A stretch of 64,000 nucleotides of DNA from Burkholderiaceae bacterium (GCA_017848435.1 JAFEHU010000019.1:62001-126000), one strand, 5' to 3'; counted from the stretch's first letter, positions 1 through 8,685 are shown. Numbers and translations are program-made. The notes: generated by a model not told the origin, from the letters alone.

Positions 1-1097
1 GCGTGGGCGTCTATTACGACGACAACGGCAAACTGCCCCTGCTGGAATGTGTGCAAGCCGCTGAAAAAGCCATGATGGCATCGCCCAAGGCACGCGGCTA
101 CCTGCCCATTGACGGCATTGCCGCCTACGACGCCGCCGTCAAAGGCCTGGTGTTTGGCACCGACAGCGAACCCGTGAAATCGGGCCGCGTCGCCACCATC
201 CAGGCCATCGGCGGTACCGGCGGTCTGAAGGTGGGCGCCGATTTCCTGAAGCGCCTGAACCCCAACGCCGCGGTGCTGATCAGCGACCCAAGCTGGGAAA
301 ACCACCGCGCGCTGTTCACCAATGCAGGCTTTGCGGTCGACACCTACCCCTACTACGACGCGGCGGCCCGTGGCGTGAATTTCGACGGCATGCTCGGCGC
401 GTTGAATGCAGCACCCGCAGGCACCATCGTGGTGTTGCACGCTTGCTGCCACAACCCCACCGGCTACGACATCACCGCCGCCCAGTGGGACCAGGTGGTC
501 GCTGCGGTCAAGAGCAAACAGCTGGTGGCCTTCCTCGACATGGCTTACCAGGGCTTTGGCCATGGCATTGCCGAAGACGGTGCCGTGATCGCCAAATTCG
601 TCGCCGCCGGCCTGAGCTTTTTTGTGTCCACCAGCTTCAGCAAGAGCTTCAGCCTGTACGGTGAGCGCGTTGGCGCCTTGAGCGTGTTGTGCAACAACCA
701 GGAAGAAGCCGGCCGCGTGCTGAGTCAGCTGAAGATCGTGATCCGCACCAACTACAGCAACCCGCCCACCCATGGCGGTGCCGTGGTGGCTGCCGTGTTG
801 AACGACCCAGCGCTGCGCACGCTGTGGGAGAAAGAACTGGGTGAGATGCGCGTCCGCATCAAGGCCATGCGCCAGAAGCTGGTGGACGGCCTGAAGGCCG
901 CCGGTGTGAAACAGAACATGGACTTCATCACCACCCAGATTGGCATGTTCAGCTACTCCGGCTTGACCAAAGACCAGATGGTGCGCCTGCGCAGCGAATT
1001 CGGTGTGTATGGCACCGACACCGGCCGCATGTGCGTCGCCGCGCTGAACAGCAAGAACATCGGCCACGTCTGTGCGTCGATCGCCAAAGTCGTCTGA
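1..1097 (+). CDS. tyrB: Aromatic amino acid / aspartate aminotransferase, 5' truncated
   Basis: Fold-type I PLP aminotransferase of the AspC/TyrB group, which moves the amino group between aspartate or aromatic amino acids and 2-oxoglutarate in the cytoplasm. The reading frame is open from base 3 and lacks only about the first 35 residues. GVYYDDNG, ARGYLPIDG and the SDPSWENH segment are typical of the family. The PLP-binding lysine lies in STSFSKSFS (codon 642-644), and the C-terminal arginine motif GTDTGRMCVAAL is present. The GTG at base 3 is internal, not a start, because the family has a conserved N-terminus before it. tyrB rather than aspC is an inference; the substrate cannot be read from sequence alone. 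Confidence 0.9.
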   Translation, partial: VGVYYDDNGKLPLLECVQAAEKAMMASPKARGYLPIDGIAAYDAAVKGLVFGTDSEPVKSGRVATIQAIGGTGGLKVGADFLKRLNPNAAVLISDPSWENHRALFTNAGFAVDTYPYYDAAARGVNFDGMLGALNAAPAGTIVVLHACCHNPTGYDITAAQWDQVVAAVKSKQLVAFLDMAYQGFGHGIAEDGAVIAKFVAAGLSFFVSTSFSKSFSLYGERVGALSVLCNNQEEAGRVLSQLKIVIRTNYSNPPTHGGAVVAAVLNDPALRTLWEKELGEMRVRIKAMRQKLVDGLKAAGVKQNMDFITTQIGMFSYSGLTKDQMVRLRSEFGVYGTDTGRMCVAALNSKNIGHVCASIAKVV

Positions 1098-1115
1098 GTA
1101 CGAGGTCGCCTACCC

Positions 1116-1149
1116 AAGCGCTGTTGGTTGCAAAAAACCAACGGCGCTT
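1116..1149 (+). terminator. Long hairpin after the aminotransferase
   Basis: A 14-bp stem (1116-1129 with 1136-1149, one G-U wobble) closes a six-base loop GCAAAA, 18 bases after the stop codon. There is no U-run behind it, so it would be a weak intrinsic terminator or a 3'-end stabilising hairpin. Confidence 0.45.
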
Positions 1150-1165
1150 CTCAAAAATAATGAAT

Positions 1166-1190
1166 CTTGACAAGAATCGTTCTTATTTGA
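1166..1190 (+). promoter_or_regulatory. Fur-box-like palindrome upstream of the TonB receptor
   Basis: An AT-rich patch in otherwise GC-rich DNA contains AAGAA-TCG-TTCTT (1172-1184) flanked by TGAC and ATTT, resembling a degenerate Fur box. It lies about 120 bases upstream of the receptor start, where an iron-repressed promoter is expected. Assignment rests on similarity and context only. Confidence 0.5.
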
Positions 1191-1305
1191 TTTAAGCTCG
1201 CGGCCAACACAGTCGCAAGCCATCTCTGCGCCCCCCTCTGGAGCGCCCCAGCCAGCCTCTGAACCCCACCGAGCCCCCCAGGGCTCGCCATAAACGGAGG
1301 CCATC

Positions 1306-3702
1306 TTGGCAAAAAAACAATCCTCATCCAACCACAGCTCACCATCTGCTGCCGGCTTCGCGCGGCTTCCCTTGAGCGCGCTGATGCTCGCCGCATCGGT
1401 GTCCGGCTGGGCACAGACTGCGGACGACAGCGCAGCAACACCCCCCACGGAGACGGCGACCCCAGCGGCAGACAGCGCCACCATCGTGGCGCAAGCGACT
1501 GTGAGCCCCGCAGCAGCCCCCAAACCCGCTGCAGCGCCTGCCGAGGGCCAAACCCTGAAACAGGTCACGGTGACCGACAAGCGCGAGGAGGCGCTAGGCA
1601 AAGACTCGGTACGCGCCACCACCACCACGATTGGCAAAGGCAAGCAGGAACTGCGTGACATTCCGCAGTCGATCACCGTCGTCACCGAAAAGCTGATCAG
1701 CGACCGCAACCTGGACACCGTCAAGGACGCCCTGCGCCAGACCTCCGGCGTGACCTTCCTCGCAGCCGAAGGCGGTGAAGAAGACATTCGCCTGCGCGGC
1801 TTCTCGCTCGCCGGCACCGGAGACATTTTTCTGGATGGCGTTCGTGACCCTGCTTTCTACGACCGCGACACGTTCAACCTGGACCGCGTTGAAGTGCTGC
1901 GCGGCTCGGCCTCGCTGCTGTTCGGCCGGGGCTCCACGGGGGGTGCAGTCAACCAGGTCAGCAAAGTTCCCCGCGCGATCAACGAGAACGAAATCACCAC
2001 CACCATCGGCAGCCACCAGTACCGCCGCATCGTGGGTGACTTCAACATCAACACCAACCCGGACGCCGGTTTGCGCATCACCGCCATGCGCACCAAGGCC
2101 GACAACAACGGCAGCGGCAGCAGCCTGGACAAAGGGGGTCTGGCCCTGTCGTACCGCTGGGGCATTGGCACCTCGGACGAATTCCTGGCCAGCCTGTACT
2201 ACCTGGACAACAACAACGGCATGAACTACGGCATTCCGTACATCCGTCCCAGGGCCACAGATTCGCAATCGGCCAACACCCTCATTGGCAGCCTGGCACC
2301 CGACGCCTACTTCGGCGCAGCCAGCGACTACAACGCGGGCGGCGCCAAGGTGGCCCGCTTCAGCCACACCCACCGCTTTGGCAGTGGCACCGAATTGGTC
2401 AGCCAGGTCCGTGTTGGCGACTTCGAGCGTGACCAGCGTGCCGGTACCGTGCGTTTTGCCGGCACCACGGGCACGATCCGCAATCCGGCCGCCGTTGACC
2501 TCACCAATTTCGGCCCGAACACAGTCCTCACACGCGGCACCCAGCTGAAGGTCCAGGACTTCAAAACCATTCACGCGCAATCTGACCTGAGCACCAAGTT
2601 TGAGGCGCTGGGCTACAAACACACGCTGCAGACAGGCGTTGACTTCGCGCAGGAAGAGAAGACGGTGTACGCCGCCAGAAGTGCCGCCCAGGGCGGTGTG
2701 GACCTGGTCAAACCACCCACCACGGCGGGCACGCCCAACGATGGCGCCTCCGTGAATGAAGCTGCCCGCGTATTCCGCGTAGGCAATGAGTTCACCGCCA
2801 AGAACATTGGCATCTACGCACAGGACCTGGTGCAGGTCGCCCCCCACTGGAAGTTGCTCGGTGGCCTGCGTTATGACCATCTGGACGGCGTCTACGACAA
2901 CTTTGCCATTCCCAACAACGCGGCAGGCCCCACCACAACGACCACCTTCAGGCAAAAAATCTCCGAGGTGAGCAAACGTGTCGGCGTGCTGTACCAGCCT
3001 AACGAGCTTGACTCTTTCCACTTCTCGTACGGCACCTCGTTCAACACCTCGGGTGACACCTATTCGTACAACGCCCTGAGTGCCAACACGCCACCGGAAC
3101 AAAGTGAGAACATCGAGTTCGGTGCCAAGCTGGACTCGGCCGACAAGCGCTTCACCACCCGCCTGGCCGTCTTCCGCACCACCAAAACCAACGAACGGAA
3201 CACCGACCCGGACACCGCAGCCACCCGTCTTCTGCTGTCTGGCAAACGCCACGCCACCGGCTTTGAAATCGATCTGGCTGGCCGCCCCACACCGAAGTGG
3301 GAAATCTTCGCCTCCTACACCTGGCTGCCCATCGCGGTGGTCGACAACGCCGCGTCCAACGTCAACACCGTCGGCAACCGCGTGGGTGACCGGCCTGGCC
3401 TGAGCCCCAAACACAGCGGCACGATTTTCAGCACCTACCAAGTCACGCCGCAATGGCGCCTGGGTGGTGGCCTGAACCTGCGCAGCAGCCAGGCACCTGC
3501 CGATGTGACGGCCCCCATCTTTGAGGTGCCTGGGTTTGTCACGGCCGACTTGCTGGCCGAATACAAAATCAACGAGCAGTTCCTGGTGAAAGCCACCCTG
3601 AGCAACATCACCAACAAACTCTACGGTGAGTCTCTGTACCGGGGGCACTACATTCCAGGCGCCGGCCGCCTGCTGTATGTGAGCCTGTCAGCCAAGTTCT
3701 AA
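1306..3702 (+). CDS. TonB-dependent catecholate-type siderophore receptor
   Basis: Outer-membrane ferric-siderophore receptor of the Fiu/CirA-like class, 798 residues. TTG at 1306 is taken as start because GGAGG (1296-1300) sits five bases before it and the product begins with a basic signal peptide ending near SGWAQ. A Pro/Ala-rich linker precedes the TonB-box region around KQVTVTDKREE, followed by the plug domain (IPQSITVVT, LRGF, DRVEVLRGSASLLFGRG, GGAVNQVSK) and a 22-strand barrel ending in the typical terminal aromatic (LSAKF). A Fur-box-like site lies upstream, and piuC and tonB-exbB-exbD follow. The exact siderophore is unknown. A terminator follows immediately. Confidence 0.93.
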   Translation: MAKKQSSSNHSSPSAAGFARLPLSALMLAASVSGWAQTADDSAATPPTETATPAADSATIVAQATVSPAAAPKPAAAPAEGQTLKQVTVTDKREEALGKDSVRATTTTIGKGKQELRDIPQSITVVTEKLISDRNLDTVKDALRQTSGVTFLAAEGGEEDIRLRGFSLAGTGDIFLDGVRDPAFYDRDTFNLDRVEVLRGSASLLFGRGSTGGAVNQVSKVPRAINENEITTTIGSHQYRRIVGDFNINTNPDAGLRITAMRTKADNNGSGSSLDKGGLALSYRWGIGTSDEFLASLYYLDNNNGMNYGIPYIRPRATDSQSANTLIGSLAPDAYFGAASDYNAGGAKVARFSHTHRFGSGTELVSQVRVGDFERDQRAGTVRFAGTTGTIRNPAAVDLTNFGPNTVLTRGTQLKVQDFKTIHAQSDLSTKFEALGYKHTLQTGVDFAQEEKTVYAARSAAQGGVDLVKPPTTAGTPNDGASVNEAARVFRVGNEFTAKNIGIYAQDLVQVAPHWKLLGGLRYDHLDGVYDNFAIPNNAAGPTTTTTFRQKISEVSKRVGVLYQPNELDSFHFSYGTSFNTSGDTYSYNALSANTPPEQSENIEFGAKLDSADKRFTTRLAVFRTTKTNERNTDPDTAATRLLLSGKRHATGFEIDLAGRPTPKWEIFASYTWLPIAVVDNAASNVNTVGNRVGDRPGLSPKHSGTIFSTYQVTPQWRLGGGLNLRSSQAPADVTAPIFEVPGFVTADLLAEYKINEQFLVKATLSNITNKLYGESLYRGHYIPGAGRLLYVSLSAKF

Positions 3703-3722
3703 CGCCTGCCGTCCTTCTGTGA

Positions 3723-3750
3723 GCCGATCCCGTACATGGGATCGGCTTTT
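3723..3750 (+). terminator. Rho-independent terminator of the receptor gene
   Basis: Perfect 9-bp stem GCCGATCCC / GGGATCGGC (3723-3731 and 3738-3746) followed directly by TTTT, about 20 bases after the receptor stop codon. Confidence 0.85.
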
Positions 3751-3776
3751 CCATTTTTAGCGACACAATCCTGCCC

Positions 3777-4460
3777 ATGCTGCTGAAAGTTCCTGACGTA
3801 CTCACCCCAGACGAGCTTCAACAAGCCCGCCACCTGCTGGCAACGGCACCGTGGACCGACGGCCGGGCCAGCGCCGGCAGCCAGGCAGCACTGGTCAAGA
3901 ACAACGCGCAGTTGCCGCACGCGTGTGACGCCGCGCGTGCACTGCGCCCCATGGTGCTCGCGGCGCTGGACCGCCAATTGGCATTTTTCTCGGCCTGCCT
4001 GCCCAAACGGGTGCTGGCACCGCAGTTCAACCGTTACGGCGGCGGCAGCAACCACTACGGCAACCATGTGGACAGCGCCATCCGCTACCAGCCCGACAAC
4101 GGCCAGAAAGTACGCACAGACCTGTCGTGCACGCTGTTCCTGTCGGAGCCACAGAGTTATGACGGTGGTGAACTGGTGATTCAGGACACACCGGAGCCCC
4201 AGCGTTTCAAACTCCCGGCCGGCCACCTGCTGCTGTACCCCGCCGACAGGGTGCATCAGGTCACCCCGGTCACGCGTGGTGAACGCCTGGCATGCTTCTT
4301 CTGGGTGGAGAGCATGGTGCGCAGCGGCGCGCAACGCCAGTTGCTGTTCGACATGGACACGGCCTTGCTGCAACTGCGCGCAGAGCATGGCGAAAACGCG
4401 GCCACAGTGGCCTTGACTGGCACTTACCACAACCTGTTGCGGATGTGGGCTGACACATGA
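3777..4460 (+). CDS. piuC: Fe(II)/2-oxoglutarate PKHD-type hydroxylase
   Basis: PiuC/YbiX family oxygenase, 227 residues, a usual full length. The double-stranded beta-helix iron site is visible: His97-x-Asp99 in YGNHVDS, distal His160 in DRVHQVT, and Arg170 for 2-oxoglutarate. Members are commonly encoded beside TonB-dependent siderophore receptors and are iron-repressed. Their substrate is not firmly established; modification of a siderophore or receptor component is the usual suggestion. The gene sits right after the receptor terminator, and its stop overlaps the next start (ATGA), so it is co-transcribed with the oxidase downstream. Confidence 0.9.
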   Translation: MLLKVPDVLTPDELQQARHLLATAPWTDGRASAGSQAALVKNNAQLPHACDAARALRPMVLAALDRQLAFFSACLPKRVLAPQFNRYGGGSNHYGNHVDSAIRYQPDNGQKVRTDLSCTLFLSEPQSYDGGELVIQDTPEPQRFKLPAGHLLLYPADRVHQVTPVTRGERLACFFWVESMVRSGAQRQLLFDMDTALLQLRAEHGENAATVALTGTYHNLLRMWADT

Positions 4461-5584
4461 GCCAGGCGCCCCAGCTGGCCACTCTCCCCTCAGGGGTCGT
4501 GACATTGGCAGACCACGAACAACATGCCCGCAGCGTGATGGACGACAACGCCTGGGCCTACTTTTCGGGTGGGGCCGGCGATGAAATCACCCTCCGCGCC
4601 AACCGCAGCGCCTGGGACGCGCTGCAACTGCAACCACGTGTGCTGCGCTCACTGGCCGGTGGCCACACACGCACCCATTTGCTGGGCCACGCCTTGCAAC
4701 ACCCCATTCTGCTGGCGCCTGTGGCCTACCAGCGCATGGCGCACCCCGACGGTGAACTGGCCTGCGCCCACGCTGCTGCGGCTTTGGGCGCGGGCATGGT
4801 CCTCAGCACCCAAGCCAGCGTGGCGCTGGAGGTGGTGGCAGAGGCCGTGCTGGACGAACCGGGGCGTGGCCCGCTGTGGTTTCAGCTGTACCTGCAACAC
4901 GACCGAGGCTTTACCCGGGAACTGGTCGCGCGTGCAGAGCATGCCGGTTATGAGGCCCTGGTGCTCACCGTAGACGCCCCCACCCACGGGGCGCGCGACC
5001 GTGAACGCCGGGCGGGCTTCCGTTTGCCAGCGGGCGTCAGTGCCGTCAATTTGTCCGGCATGCCACCTGTGCCTGCGCTTTCTTTGCAACAGCACCAAAG
5101 CGCCCTGTTTGACGGCCTGCTCCGCCATGCCGCCACCTGGGAAGAGCTGGAGTGGCTGCAAGGGGTAACGCGCCTGCCCATTGTTCTGAAAGGCGTGATG
5201 CACACCGGCGATGCCAAAGAGGCCGCACAGCGCGGGGTGGCAGCGCTGGTGGTCTCCAACCACGGAGGCCGCACGCTGGACACCAGCCCGGCCACTGCAG
5301 CCGCTCTGCCCCGCATGGCCGACGCGTTGCAAGGCACGCTGCCCTTGCTGGTAGACGGCGGCATCCGGCGGGGTACCGACGTGCTGAAGGCCGTCGCCCT
5401 CGGCGCCACGGCCGTGCTGGTGGGCCGGCCGTATGTCTACGGGCTGGCGAATGCCGGTGCAGTGGGTGTTGCCCATGTGCTGCGCCTGCTCCGAGACGAG
5501 CTGGAAATTGCCATGGCGCTGTGTGGCTGCGCCACGCTGGCCGACGCCACCGATGCCATCCTGTGGCGTGCCGACGGCGCTTGA
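4457..5584 (+). CDS. FMN-dependent alpha-hydroxy-acid oxidase/dehydrogenase
   Basis: Member of the lactate dehydrogenase (LldD) / glycolate oxidase / mandelate dehydrogenase family, 375 residues, TIM barrel with FMN. Conserved features: [10 protein letters not shown] near 83-92, Lys245 in PIVLKGV, the active-site base His269 with substrate-binding Arg in SNHGGR, and phosphate binding by DGGIRRG and GRPYVYG. It oxidises an L-2-hydroxy acid to the 2-oxo acid, passing electrons to O2 or quinone. Its start overlaps the piuC stop by four bases. An LldD-type enzyme embedded in an iron-uptake cluster is unusual; the substrate cannot be inferred. Confidence 0.9.
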   Translation: MSQAPQLATLPSGVVTLADHEQHARSVMDDNAWAYFSGGAGDEITLRANRSAWDALQLQPRVLRSLAGGHTRTHLLGHALQHPILLAPVAYQRMAHPDGELACAHAAAALGAGMVLSTQASVALEVVAEAVLDEPGRGPLWFQLYLQHDRGFTRELVARAEHAGYEALVLTVDAPTHGARDRERRAGFRLPAGVSAVNLSGMPPVPALSLQQHQSALFDGLLRHAATWEELEWLQGVTRLPIVLKGVMHTGDAKEAAQRGVAALVVSNHGGRTLDTSPATAAALPRMADALQGTLPLLVDGGIRRGTDVLKAVALGATAVLVGRPYVYGLANAGAVGVAHVLRLLRDELEIAMALCGCATLADATDAILWRADGA

Positions 5585-5617
5585 ACTGGGAAAGCGTTAA
5601 AAAAATCGCACTCGAAT

Positions 5618-5644
5618 TGCAAATGCAACCTGTTCGCATTTATA
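5618..5644 (+). promoter_or_regulatory. Inverted repeat (possible Fur box) upstream of bfd
   Basis: AAATGC (5621-5626) and GCATTT (5636-5641) form a perfect inverted repeat with a nine-base spacer in an AT-rich patch 28 bases before the bfd start. bfd genes are classic Fur targets, so an iron-responsive operator overlapping the promoter is plausible. The match to the 19-bp Fur consensus is only partial. Confidence 0.45.
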
Positions 5645-5671
5645 ATGGCGTTAACAACATTGCACTTCGCC

Positions 5672-5932
5672 ATGATCATCTGCATCTGCCACCGAGTCTC
5701 CGACCGCGACATTGCCCGGCACGCCCGCGCCGGCATGGGCTTTGACGAGATCCAGTTTGAACTGGGCGTTGCCACCCAGTGTGGCCAGTGCGAAGGCTGC
5801 GCACGCGAAGTGGTGGCCCAGTGCGGTGGGGGCTGTCCCGTGGCCGCGCTGCACCGCGAGGGCACAGCACACAGCGCCGGTTCCACAGGTGGAGCGCCAT
5901 GGAATACCTGGCCATCGTTGTCGGCAGCCTGA
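5672..5932 (+). CDS. bfd: Bacterioferritin-associated ferredoxin
   Basis: Small [2Fe-2S] protein that docks on bacterioferritin and delivers electrons to reduce and release stored iron. Start at 5672 gives MIICICHRVSD; an earlier in-frame codon at 5645 lies too close to the presumed promoter. The four cluster ligands have the Bfd spacing C4-x-C6 and C37-x2-C40, with another Cys at 43. The product is 86 residues, longer than the usual 60-75, with an Ala/Gly/Thr-rich tail. A small membrane-peptide ORF overlaps the tail in another frame. It is flanked by the oxidase and the tonB operon, consistent with an iron-starvation regulon. Confidence 0.9.
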   Translation: MIICICHRVSDRDIARHARAGMGFDEIQFELGVATQCGQCEGCAREVVAQCGGGCPVAALHREGTAHSAGSTGGAPWNTWPSLSAA

Positions 5933-5973
5933 TCGCCATTGTGCTGTCGGCCTGGTGGGTGTTTCGCCGCTAG
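5899..5973 (+). CDS. Putative 24-residue single-pass membrane peptide
   Basis: ATG at 5899 is preceded by AGGTGGAG (5887-5894), a good ribosome-binding site. The product is 24 residues: a short MEYL start, one hydrophobic segment (IVVGSLIAIVLSAWWVF) and a C-terminal Arg-Arg, i.e. an ideal single transmembrane helix with a positive cytoplasmic end. It overlaps the last 34 bases of bfd in another frame and ends before tonB. Unrecognised as a family; its place before tonB-exbB-exbD would fit a small accessory of the Ton system, but that is inference. It could also be a chance ORF. Confidence 0.4.
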   Translation: MEYLAIVVGSLIAIVLSAWWVFRR

Positions 5974-6043
5974 GCACGGTGTCCATGCTGCACGGCGTTG
6001 GTCGCTGCAGTTGCCTATAGTGTCTGATGTTCTCCCTGTCCCC

Positions 6044-6736
6044 ATGACCATGACCCTGTCTACCCCAACCAAGCCGAGCTCTAGTCTCAGCCGCAACGCC
6101 GTGATCGCCCTGAGCGTGGTGATCTTCCACGTGGCCGCGCTGTGGGCCCTGCAAAGTGGCCTGTTGCGCCGCGCAGTTGAGATCATCGTCCCGGCAGCCA
6201 TCCTGAGCGAGTTCATTGAACCACCCGCGCCCAAAGTGGTGCCACCACCTCCCGCCCCGGTGCCGGTCAAACCGCAACCAGTGGTGCAGAAGACCCAGGT
6301 ATCTCCGCCGCCACAGCTGCAAGCCATTCCGGACCCGGCACCTTCACCCATCGCCCCCACAGGCGTGGCGGACCCGATCCCTGCGCCACCGGTGCTGGCG
6401 CCTGTGGCACCGGTGGCGGTTGCCGCACCGCCAGCGCCCCCCGCACCACCGAAAGTGGAGCTGCCGTCCAGCGATGCCGACTACCTGCAGAACCCCAAAC
6501 CGCCCTACCCGCCCGTCAGCAAGCGGCTCGGCGAACAGGGCAAAGTCGTCATCCGCGTCCTGATCAATGTCAATGGCACGGCAGAGAAAGGCGAGATCAA
6601 GCGCTCCAGCGGTTTTGACCGCCTGGACCAGACCGCCCTGAACACCGTGCTGCGCTGGCGCTATGTGCCAGGCAAACGTGCTGGCGTTGCCGAGACCATG
6701 TGGTTTGACGTGCCGATCAATTTTGTTCTTGAATAA
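6044..6736 (+). CDS. tonB: Energy transducer TonB
   Basis: Periplasm-spanning protein that carries proton-motive energy from ExbB-ExbD to outer-membrane receptors. Start chosen at ATG 6044 (a second ATG lies at 6050); earlier in-frame codons would add an unlikely Cys/Arg-rich leader. One N-terminal membrane anchor (NAVIALSVVIFHVAALWAL) is followed by a long Pro/Ala/Val-rich spacer (about residues 50-140) and a C-terminal TonB domain with YPPVSKRLGEQGKVVIRV, the SSGF motif and the last strand MWFDVPINFVLE. Length 230 is normal. exbB follows after 15 bases, so tonB-exbB-exbD form one operon. Confidence 0.94.
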   Translation: MTMTLSTPTKPSSSLSRNAVIALSVVIFHVAALWALQSGLLRRAVEIIVPAAILSEFIEPPAPKVVPPPPAPVPVKPQPVVQKTQVSPPPQLQAIPDPAPSPIAPTGVADPIPAPPVLAPVAPVAVAAPPAPPAPPKVELPSSDADYLQNPKPPYPPVSKRLGEQGKVVIRVLINVNGTAEKGEIKRSSGFDRLDQTALNTVLRWRYVPGKRAGVAETMWFDVPINFVLE

Positions 6737-6751
6737 TTCTCTGGAGAAACT

Positions 6752-7468
6752 ATGGAATCCCAACTCGGTCTTTTGAACGTCTGGTCGCAGGGCGATCTGG
6801 TCACCAAGGCGGTCTTTCTGCTGCTGCTGGCCATGTCGCTGGCCTCGTGGATGGTGATCATCATCAAGACGCTGGACCTGATGAAATACAAGCGTCTGGC
6901 CAGCCGGGCGCAGGACTTCTGGCACAACCCCGACTTCGCCAGCGGCCTGAAGCAGCTTGGCCCCGACGCCGACAACCCGTTCCACCAACTCGCCATTGAA
7001 GGGCGTGAAGCCACCAGCCACCACCGCAACACCCAGGCACACCTGCACGACACCCTGGACGTGAGCGACTGGGTGACGCGCTGCCTGCGCAACAACCTCG
7101 ACGAGTTCACCGCCAAGATGCAGTCGGGCTTGGCCGTTCTGGCTTCGGTTGGCTCTACCGCACCGTTTGTTGGCTTGTTTGGCACGGTCTGGGGCATTTA
7201 CCACGCGCTGCTGGGCATCGGCGCCGCCGGCCAGGCTACCATCGACAAGGTGGCTGGGCCCATCGGCGAGGCACTGATCATGACTGCACTGGGTCTGGCG
7301 GTGGCCATCCCCGCCGTGCTGGGCTACAACGCGCTGGTGCGTGGCAACAAGTCGGTGCTGTCCAAGCTGAACCGCTTTGCGCATGACCTGCACGCCTACT
7401 TTGTGACCGGTGCACGTGTCAGCACCAGCGGCGTTGCCAATGTGGTGCCAATGAAGAAAGGCGGCTGA
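6752..7468 (+). CDS. exbB: TonB-system proton channel subunit ExbB
   Basis: MotA/TolQ/ExbB family inner-membrane protein, 238 residues. It has a first transmembrane helix near residues 17-40, a large cytoplasmic loop, and the conserved core GLAVLASVGSTAPFVGLFGTVWGI with a final helix around TALGLAVAIPAVLGYNAL. A start with a purine-rich GGAGAA upstream follows tonB by 15 bases, and exbD begins two bases after the stop. ExbB and ExbD form the pore energising TonB. Confidence 0.95.
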   Translation: MESQLGLLNVWSQGDLVTKAVFLLLLAMSLASWMVIIIKTLDLMKYKRLASRAQDFWHNPDFASGLKQLGPDADNPFHQLAIEGREATSHHRNTQAHLHDTLDVSDWVTRCLRNNLDEFTAKMQSGLAVLASVGSTAPFVGLFGTVWGIYHALLGIGAAGQATIDKVAGPIGEALIMTALGLAVAIPAVLGYNALVRGNKSVLSKLNRFAHDLHAYFVTGARVSTSGVANVVPMKKGG

Positions 7469-7470
7469 CC

Positions 7471-7884
7471 ATGGCCTTCGGTACCCAGGACGAACCCGAT
7501 GAGGTGATGAACGAGATCAACATGACGCCGCTGGTCGACGTGATGCTGGTGCTGCTCATCATCTTCATCATCACTGTGCCGGTGATGAAACACGCGGTCA
7601 ACATCGATTTGCCGCGCGCCACCAACCAGCCGCAAGACGTGAAGCCGCAGACCATTCTGCTCACCGTGGATAGCCAGGGCGCGTACTTCTGGAACGAAGC
7701 CATCGTGCCGGACGATGAACTGGCCACCCGCCTGCAGGCGGCGGCCAAACAAGAGCCTCAGCCCGAACTGCACATCCGCGGTGACAAGGCCGTGCGCTAC
7801 GAGCGTGTGGCACAGGCGATGGCTGCAGCACAGCTGGCCGGCGTCAAGAAGATCGGCTTCGTCACCGAGCCGAAAACACCTTAA
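7471..7884 (+). CDS. exbD: TonB-system proton channel subunit ExbD
   Basis: ExbD/TolR family, 137 residues, one N-terminal transmembrane helix with the essential aspartate in INMTPLVDVMLVLLIIF and a periplasmic domain ending in GVKKIGFVTEP. It is the last gene of the tonB operon, two bases behind exbB. The intergenic region downstream carries the hemP Fur box. Confidence 0.95.
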   Translation: MAFGTQDEPDEVMNEINMTPLVDVMLVLLIIFIITVPVMKHAVNIDLPRATNQPQDVKPQTILLTVDSQGAYFWNEAIVPDDELATRLQAAAKQEPQPELHIRGDKAVRYERVAQAMAAAQLAGVKKIGFVTEPKTP

Positions 7885-7922
7885 CGCCAGAGCGGGTTCA
7901 TGCAGAATCCGCTTGACTTTTA

Positions 7923-7941
7923 AATGATAACAATTATCATT
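7923..7941 (+). promoter_or_regulatory. Fur box upstream of hemP
   Basis: AATGATAA-CAA-TTATCATT is a perfect 8-3-8 palindrome that matches most of the classical 19-bp Fur consensus, 42 bases before the hemP ATG. It is the clearest regulatory site in the window and supports iron repression of hemP. Confidence 0.85.
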
Positions 7942-7983
7942 ACTTATCTTTCAACACAACCAGCAACGCCCGACATAACCACC

Positions 7984-8196
7984 ATGTTCGCCAACGTCCA
8001 CGCCCTGCCCACCCCCCTGCAAGCGAACGACGCCGTGCCGGGTCAGGACTCGGCCAGCGCCGTGCAACGTGCCTTGTCGCACGTGGTGGACAGCAGTGAG
8101 CTGCTCAAGGGTCAGAAGACGGTGGACATCCTGCACAACGGTCTGGTCTACCGTCTGCAGGCCACCAAGCTGGGCAAGCTGATCTTGACCAAGTAG
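7984..8196 (+). CDS. hemP: Hemin uptake protein HemP
   Basis: HemP/HmuP family, 70 residues. The diagnostic C-terminus is present: VDILHNGLVYRLQATKLGKL followed by ILTK. Start at ATG 7984; the upstream in-frame ATG at 7924 lies inside the Fur box and is rejected. HemP proteins are needed for expression of, or uptake by, haem receptors in Burkholderiales, probably as regulators binding near the receptor promoter. Here the gene stands beside tonB-exbB-exbD rather than beside a haem receptor. Confidence 0.92.
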   Translation: MFANVHALPTPLQANDAVPGQDSASAVQRALSHVVDSSELLKGQKTVDILHNGLVYRLQATKLGKLILTK

Positions 8197-8280
8197 TTTC
8201 AGTGGAGCGACAACCGGCACCACTTGCCGGCAGGGTCGTTTAGCCAGCCAAAGACACAGTTCCGGTAGCCAGGCTTTTTT

Positions 8281-8685
8281 TCACCCCAGCGCGGCAATTC
8301 CGGCACGTGCAATCTGGGCGTCCTCATTGGACTTGACGCCACTGACGCCCACCGCACCAATGCATTGCCCGTCGCGCAGAATCGGCACGCCGCCTTCCAG
8401 CATGCCCTGCAGTGCCGGCGCACTCAGGAATGACATGCGTCCGCCGTTGATCACGTCTTCATAGACCTTGCTTTCCCGGCGACCCAGTGCCGCCGTGTGG
8501 GCCTTGGCGGGCGCAATCTGGGCCGAGATGGCGGCGGCGCCGTCCAGCCGCTGCAGCCACAACAGGTGCCCGCCATCGTCCACGATGGCGATCGACACGG
8601 CCCACTGATTTTTCACGGCCTCGGCTTCTGCGGCAGCGGCGATGGTTTTGACGTCGGTCAGTTCGAGTACAGATTTGGTTTTCAT
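8281..8685 (-). CDS. GlcG/HbpS-like haem-binding family protein
   Basis: 134-residue GlcG/HbpS (PF03928) protein. Start taken at the Met of MKTKSVLEL because ten more upstream residues (MFLCNTRRHT) look non-genuine. Typical features are an N-terminal helix, AIVDDGGHLLWLQRLDGA and the C-terminal GGVPILRDGQCIGAVGVSG. Relatives bind haem or corrinoids or act as accessory proteins; catalytic function is unproven. It is convergent with hemP, and its proximity to the iron block supports a haem-related role by inference. Confidence 0.85.
   Translation of the reverse strand: MKTKSVLELTDVKTIAAAAEAEAVKNQWAVSIAIVDDGGHLLWLQRLDGAAAISAQIAPAKAHTAALGRRESKVYEDVINGGRMSFLSAPALQGMLEGGVPILRDGQCIGAVGVSGVKSNEDAQIARAGIAALG

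Noticed and set aside
1594-3648. 684-codon minus-strand open frame opposite the TonB receptor
   Set aside because: Composition-driven shadow of a GC-rich gene; no domain, no start signal, and the plus-strand gene is unambiguous.
7924-8196. Longer HemP starting at ATG 7924
   Set aside because: The start lies inside the perfect Fur box and adds a leader unlike any HemP.
8199-8423. Minus-strand frame ending FGWLNDPAGKWCRL, resembling the end of a glyoxalase/VOC domain
   Set aside because: Only about 15 residues are suggestive, no other VOC motif is present, and it overlaps the GlcG-like gene in another frame.
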